In this document: positions 6,543-9,581 of the stretch, piece by piece | Numbering within the stretch: the stretch's first letter is position 1 | Layout: each line of letters starts with the position of its first letter | Assembly: GCA_945949625.1 (NCBI GenBank) | Contig: CAMFFI010000032.1 | Coordinates: 1-9,581 of the forward strand | Source: an uncultured bacterium | GTDB taxonomy: Bacteria; Bacillota; Clostridia; Oscillospirales; Acutalibacteraceae | Length of the DNA: 9,581 nucleotides | Direction: 5' to 3' | Translations under genes and position numbers: made by a program | Notes under the pieces: model-generated | What the model was told of the DNA's origin: nothing | What the model saw: the letters and a program-made list of their open reading frames with translations, nothing else | The model's database searches: none

Positions 6543-7451
6543 TTATCCTTTCTTACTGCCAAGTTTCTTTGCTATAAATGCCGAAAGCGTGTTGATTCCG
6601 AACACAAGAACAAGCAATACCACCGCTGTACCCCAAGCCTGATTGGTATAAAGTCCTTCATTTGCAAGCACATACATATGAATAGCCAGAGTTCTTCCGG
6701 AATCCATTACTCCCGAAACCGTTCCCGTTGCCGAGCCTGCCGTATATATAAGTGCGGCTGTTTCGCCCACAATACGTCCTACTGCAAGAATGATACCGGC
6801 AAGAATACCGGGCATTGCGCTTGGGAGAATTATCTTGATTATTGTTCTCAGCTTTCCTGCTCCTAAACCGTAGCTACCCTCTCTGTAAGAATCGGGAACG
6901 GTAAGAAGCGCCTCTTCGGTTGTTCTCATAATAGTCGGCAAAACCATAATAGCAAGGGTAAAACCACCTGCAAGCAGAGACAGATTCCAGTGCAGCGCCG
7001 TAACAAAGCACATCATTCCGAAAAGACCGTAAACAATAGACGGAATACCCGAAAGGGTTTCTGCCATTGTTCTGATAACCTTTACAAGCTTGTTGCCCTT
7101 TTTTGCATACTCTGCAAGGTAAATTGCAGCGCCTATACCAAAGGGTACGGCGATTAAAAGAGTCAGAAAAGTAATAATAACCGTATTGATTATTGCAGGC
7201 ATACAGGAAACATTATCGGAATTGTACTCCCACGCAAATAAATCGGGGGTAAGGTTCGGAACACCTTTAACAAGAATATAAACAATAAGGAATATAAGCG
7301 CCGCTGCCGACAGAAATGCGGCAACTGCAACCAGAATAAGCATTACAAGCGAAAGAGGTCTCCTTTTATAGGAAATCATACGCTGCTTAAAGGTTACTTT
7401 ATTTATGGCTTTAATTTCTTTTATATCTGTCACAGCATTATTATCAGCCAT
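6543..7451 (-). CDS. pstA: Phosphate ABC transporter permease PstA
   Basis: Inner-membrane permease of 302 residues forming the phosphate channel with PstC. A hydrophilic N-terminus of about 35 residues precedes the first membrane helix (about 35-62), with further hydrophobic segments at about 87-113, 135-172, 211-237 and 272-294. The SGIPSIVYGLFG motif (134-145) and the EAA coupling loop EGSYGLGAGKLRTIIKIILP (191-210) are typical of PstA; the loop docks on PstB. I start it at ATG 7451, which overlaps the last 8 nt of pstC. A GTG at 7463 would fall on the AGGAG ribosome site itself. The AGGAG to ATG distance is about 11 nt. Confidence 0.94.
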   Translation of the reverse strand: MADNNAVTDIKEIKAINKVTFKQRMISYKRRPLSLVMLILVAVAAFLSAAALIFLIVYILVKGVPNLTPDLFAWEYNSDNVSCMPAIINTVIITFLTLLIAVPFGIGAAIYLAEYAKKGNKLVKVIRTMAETLSGIPSIVYGLFGMMCFVTALHWNLSLLAGGFTLAIMVLPTIMRTTEEALLTVPDSYREGSYGLGAGKLRTIIKIILPSAMPGILAGIILAVGRIVGETAALIYTAGSATGTVSGVMDSGRTLAIHMYVLANEGLYTNQAWGTAVVLLVLVFGINTLSAFIAKKLGSKKG

Positions 7452-8316
7452 TATGTTTTTCACTCCTGCTCTTTATTGCCTGCATTGACAATGTAATAAG
7501 AAGAATAAACACAAACAAAACAACGCCTGTGGCAATAAGAGCCTCGCGGTGAAGTCCTGTTGAATATCCCATTTCAAGCACAATGTTTGCGGTCAGCGTT
7601 CTTACTCCGTCTGTAAGAGAAGCAGGAATCTGAACCTGGTTGCCTTCGATAAGCACAACAGCCATTGTTTCTCCTATTGCTCTGCCTATGCCAAGCACTA
7701 CGCCTGCAAGCACGCCCGACTTTGACGCAGGAAGTATAGTTTTGAAAACACTTCGCTCCTTTGTTGCGCCAAGTGCCAAGGCTCCCTCATAGTAGCTTTC
7801 AGGTACTGCTCTGAGAGCTGATTCGGAAATGCCTATGATTGTAGGTAAAATCATTATACCAAGTACTATTGACGCAGCCAGAAGACTTGAACCGCTGCCG
7901 CCAAAATGCTCACGGATAAAGGGCACAATTACCATTAAGCCGAAAAAGCCGTAAACTATTGAGGGAATACCCGCCAACAGCTCTGTGGCAGGCTTTAAAA
8001 CTTTATAAAGGGATTTCGGGCAAAATCTTGCCAGAAAGACAGCTGTTAAAATACCGATTGGTACGCCTATTACAAGAGCGCCGGCAGTTACATAAATGCT
8101 GCCGATTATCATATTGAATATTCCATAGCTTGCGGGAACATTTCGGGGCGACCATTGCTGGCCGCCCAGAAACTCTCCAAACCCGATTTTAGCCATTGCG
8201 GGTACGCCGTTATAGAATAAGAAAATACAGATTATGACAACAGCCGCTATACTTGTTATGGCTGTCAGGAAGAAAACTCCCTGCATTGCCTTTTCTTTTA
8301 ATCTGTTTATTCTCAT
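7444..8316 (-). CDS. pstC: Phosphate ABC transporter permease PstC
   Basis: Inner-membrane permease of 290 residues pairing with PstA. It has a membrane helix at about 13-36, a short periplasmic-side segment with GGQQWSPRNVPASYGIFNMI (51-70) typical of PstC, then further helices, the AGIPSIVYGFFG motif (115-126) and the EAA loop around EGALALGATKERSVFKTILP (177-196), followed by GIGRAIGET (209-217). The ATG overlaps the pstS stop codon in the classic ATGA arrangement (8313-8316), so the two are translationally coupled. Its own ribosome site is weak: GGAG lies 12 nt upstream. It is assigned as PstC rather than PstA by gene order and the WSP..YG segment. Confidence 0.94.
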   Translation of the reverse strand: MRINRLKEKAMQGVFFLTAITSIAAVVIICIFLFYNGVPAMAKIGFGEFLGGQQWSPRNVPASYGIFNMIIGSIYVTAGALVIGVPIGILTAVFLARFCPKSLYKVLKPATELLAGIPSIVYGFFGLMVIVPFIREHFGGSGSSLLAASIVLGIMILPTIIGISESALRAVPESYYEGALALGATKERSVFKTILPASKSGVLAGVVLGIGRAIGETMAVVLIEGNQVQIPASLTDGVRTLTANIVLEMGYSTGLHREALIATGVVLFVFILLITLSMQAIKSRSEKHNG

Positions 8317-9236
8317 TTAATGACGTCACTCCAAAGTGTTGTTTCACCTGTGTAGATTGATTTTACCTGGTCTTTAGTAAGAGTTTCGCAGGTATTTGCG
8401 TTGTTTACGATTACTGCAATACCGTCTTTTGCAATTGTTGTAGGTGTAAGTGATGATACTTCTTCATCTTTAAGCTCACGAGAAGCCATACCGATATCGC
8501 AAGTGCCTTCCATAGCAGCCTGCATACCTGCTGATGAGTCAGATGTCTGAATTTCAACATTTGCGTTTGTGTTTACTGCCTGATAAGCTTCAGCAAGCTT
8601 TTCCATTACAGGAGATACTGAAGATGAACCTGCAACTACGATTTTACCTGAAGGCTTTGAACCTGAGTATGCTTTTTCTTCTGATACAGCTACATAGCCG
8701 TTATCTTCAACAACCTTCTGTCCGTCTGCGCTTAAGATGTAATTCACAAAATCCTGAGCAACTTCGCTGAGCTGGCCCTTGTATGCAATATTGAAAGGAC
8801 GGCTGATTGAATAATCGCCTGATTTTACTTTTTCAGCAGTAGCTTCTACACCGTCAATTTTAACTGCCTTTACAGAATCGTTAAGTGAACCTAATGAAAT
8901 GTAGCCGATAGCTGCTTCATTATCCTTTACGTTTGTAATAACTGCCTCTGTGCTGTTGATTGTAACGGCAGATGTTACGGTTTTATCTGTCTTTTTGTCA
9001 CCGTCTTTAACAAGAACGCCTGTAAGCTCTGTGAAAGCGTCACGAGTACCGGAGCCTTCTTCTCTTGTTACAACAGTAATTTGTTTGCTTGTGTCAAAGT
9101 TTGTCTGAGCAACTGTTGTTGCTGCTTCTGTTGTTGTGTCGGAATTGCTTGATGCACCGTTTGATGAACCGCAGCCTGCAAAAGCTGTAACCATTAATGC
9201 AGCTAATGCAACTACTGCAAAAATTTTCTTTTTCAT
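8313..9236 (-). CDS. pstS: Phosphate-binding lipoprotein PstS, apparently circularly permuted
   Basis: Extracellular phosphate receptor of the Pst importer, 307 residues. A lipoprotein signal peptide (MKKKIFAVVALAALM...) ends in a lipobox with Cys22 as the predicted lipid anchor, followed by a Ser/Thr/Ala-rich linker to about residue 46. The body has the expected motifs in swapped order. TREEGSGTRDAF (57-68), AIGYISLGSL (109-118), SRPFNIAYKG (145-154) and FVNYILSADGQKVVEDNGYVAV (163-184) come first; these form the second half of an ordinary PstS. Then follow VAGSSSVSPVMEKLAEAYQ (201-219), TSDSSAGMQAAMEGTCDIGMASREL (231-254), IAKDGIAVIVNN (268-279) and LTKDQVKSIYTGETTLWSDV (286-305), normally the first half. 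Both halves look intact, so a functional permuted protein is likely rather than a broken gene. The start is ATG 9236 with AAGGAG 10 nt upstream (9247-9252). It is first in the pst operon. Confidence 0.93.
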   Translation of the reverse strand: MKKKIFAVVALAALMVTAFAGCGSSNGASSNSDTTTEAATTVAQTNFDTSKQITVVTREEGSGTRDAFTELTGVLVKDGDKKTDKTVTSAVTINSTEAVITNVKDNEAAIGYISLGSLNDSVKAVKIDGVEATAEKVKSGDYSISRPFNIAYKGQLSEVAQDFVNYILSADGQKVVEDNGYVAVSEEKAYSGSKPSGKIVVAGSSSVSPVMEKLAEAYQAVNTNANVEIQTSDSSAGMQAAMEGTCDIGMASRELKDEEVSSLTPTTIAKDGIAVIVNNANTCETLTKDQVKSIYTGETTLWSDVIK

Positions 9237-9273
9237 TGATTTGTTTCTCCTTCATTAAATGAAATTTTATTTC

Positions 9274-9290
9274 TGTACTTTTTCGGTACA
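9274..9290 (-). other. Small hairpin in the pstS 5' leader
   Basis: TGTAC and GTACA (5-bp stem, 7-nt A-rich loop) lie at the very 5' end of the predicted pstS transcript. This position is compatible with an mRNA-stabilising stem-loop on the abundant first cistron. There is no U-tract, so it is not a terminator. Confidence 0.35.
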
Positions 9291-9296
9291 CCAGGA

Positions 9297-9351
9297 ATTA
9301 TAAAGCTCCTTTGTAAAATGCTAATGCATAGAAATGTAAAACTTTTGTAAA
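9297..9351 (-). promoter_or_regulatory. pst operon promoter with Pho-box-like repeats
   Basis: The -10 is a perfect TATAAT (9297-9302 on the minus strand), with no good -35 at 17 nt (ATTAGC). Upstream, TTTACA occurs at 9346-9351 and 9335-9340, exactly 11 bp apart, and again at 9312-9317, 23 bp further. An 11-bp period (6-bp half-site plus 5-bp gap) is the known layout of PhoP/PhoB boxes in Gram-positives (TTAACA-like). A consensus -10 with a missing -35 and activator repeats just upstream is what a PhoB-activated promoter should look like. The predicted start is near 9290, giving a leader of about 54 nt. Confidence 0.7.
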
Positions 9352-9408
9352 GTGCCGAACAGCCGTTTATTACGGGATTTTACAAAAAATCTCCTTTACT
9401 CCGCAAAA

Positions 9409-9484
9409 TAAAAAAGTCGAGTACCTCGTCACGCAATTCGTGCAGACAGTTTGTACTGACTTTAACCTTTTATGCCCGAGCGCA
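9409..9484. repeat. Tandem 97-bp unit, copy 1
   Basis: 76-bp conserved core, followed by a 21-bp stretch (9485-9505) before the next copy. It matches copy 2 at all but one position (T9429 here, A9526 there). That base sits in the GTCGAG/CTCGAC stem, so here the stem carries a mismatch. No open reading frame of note is present. Confidence 0.9.
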
Positions 9485-9505
9485 ACCGAGCAATTTCCAA
9501 TAACG

Positions 9506-9581
9506 TAAAAAAGTCGAGTACCTCGACACGCAATTCGTGCAGACAGTTTGTACTGACTTTAACCTTTTATGCCCGAGCGCA
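9506..9581. repeat. Tandem 97-bp unit, copy 2 (reaches window edge)
   Basis: Second copy at an exact 97-bp offset. It contains a perfect GTCGAG-TAC-CTCGAC hairpin, an adjoining CACG-CAATT-CGTG hairpin (9527-9539) and a CAGT-TTGT-ACTG hairpin. The core ends exactly at the window edge, so further copies may follow. Together with copy 1 it fills most of the non-coding stretch upstream of the pst promoter; nothing coding is seen there. Confidence 0.9.
9507..9527 (-). terminator. Terminator-like hairpin inside repeat copy 2
   Basis: On the minus strand the 6-bp stem GTCGAG/CTCGAC (9513-9527) with a 3-nt loop runs directly into six T (9507-9512). It could end transcription coming from a gene to the right of the window. 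The matching site in copy 1 (9410-9430) has one stem mismatch and would be weaker. Confidence 0.5.

Noticed and set aside
8313..9236. PstS as a frameshifted or chimeric pseudogene
   Set aside because: The frame is uninterrupted, both halves keep their key motifs, the signal peptide and ribosome site are intact and it is coupled to pstC; swapped order alone does not indicate decay.
9409..9581. CRISPR array
   Set aside because: The repeat core is 76 bp with a 21-bp interval and only two copies, far outside CRISPR dimensions, and no cas genes are present.

Overview
The window is a phosphate-acquisition locus from a Gram-positive, moderately AT-rich bacterium, most likely a member of the Clostridia (Ruminococcus/Oscillospiraceae-like gut lineage). 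The clues are the lipoprotein-type PstS, a PhoB/PhoP-class regulator with a PhoR kinase, a Na+/Pi cotransporter carrying a PhoU-like tail, strong Shine-Dalgarno sites, occasional TTG/GTG codons near starts, and intrinsic terminators with U-tracts. The placement rests on protein resemblance and style, not on a marker gene. Every gene reads on the minus strand, so transcription runs from right to left.

Layout in order of transcription. At 9581-9409 lie two copies of a 97-bp tandem unit (76 bp conserved), each with small stem-loops; the array probably continues past the window edge. At 9351-9297 is the pst promoter: a -10 box without a good -35, preceded by TTTACA repeats spaced like a PhoP/PhoB box. 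The operon pstS-pstC-pstA-pstB-phoU follows (9236-5128) with overlaps or very short gaps, and ends at an intrinsic terminator (5109-5081). A separate promoter near 5024-5032 drives phoB-phoR (4811-2463) through an unusually long leader of about 200 nt that contains hairpins and a MITE-like palindromic repeat. Terminator 2351-2307 closes this unit. A Na/Pi cotransporter gene (2070-313) has its own predicted promoter and terminator. At the left edge is the 5' end of a YgjP-like (M48/DUF45) metallopeptidase gene.

How the genes work together: PstS captures phosphate outside the membrane, PstC/PstA form the channel and PstB supplies ATP-driven power. PhoU couples transporter state to the sensor kinase PhoR, which controls PhoB; PhoB probably activates the pst promoter. 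The Na+/Pi cotransporter is likely a second, lower-affinity route, with its own PhoU-like control domain.

The most notable point is that PstS looks circularly permuted: motifs of the second half of ordinary PstS come first, and the GSSS phosphate-loop half comes last. The tandem structured repeat, the palindrome over the phoB -10 box and the repeat-bearing phoB leader also deserve attention. I saw no defence system, prophage, insertion sequence, tRNA, rRNA or CRISPR array.
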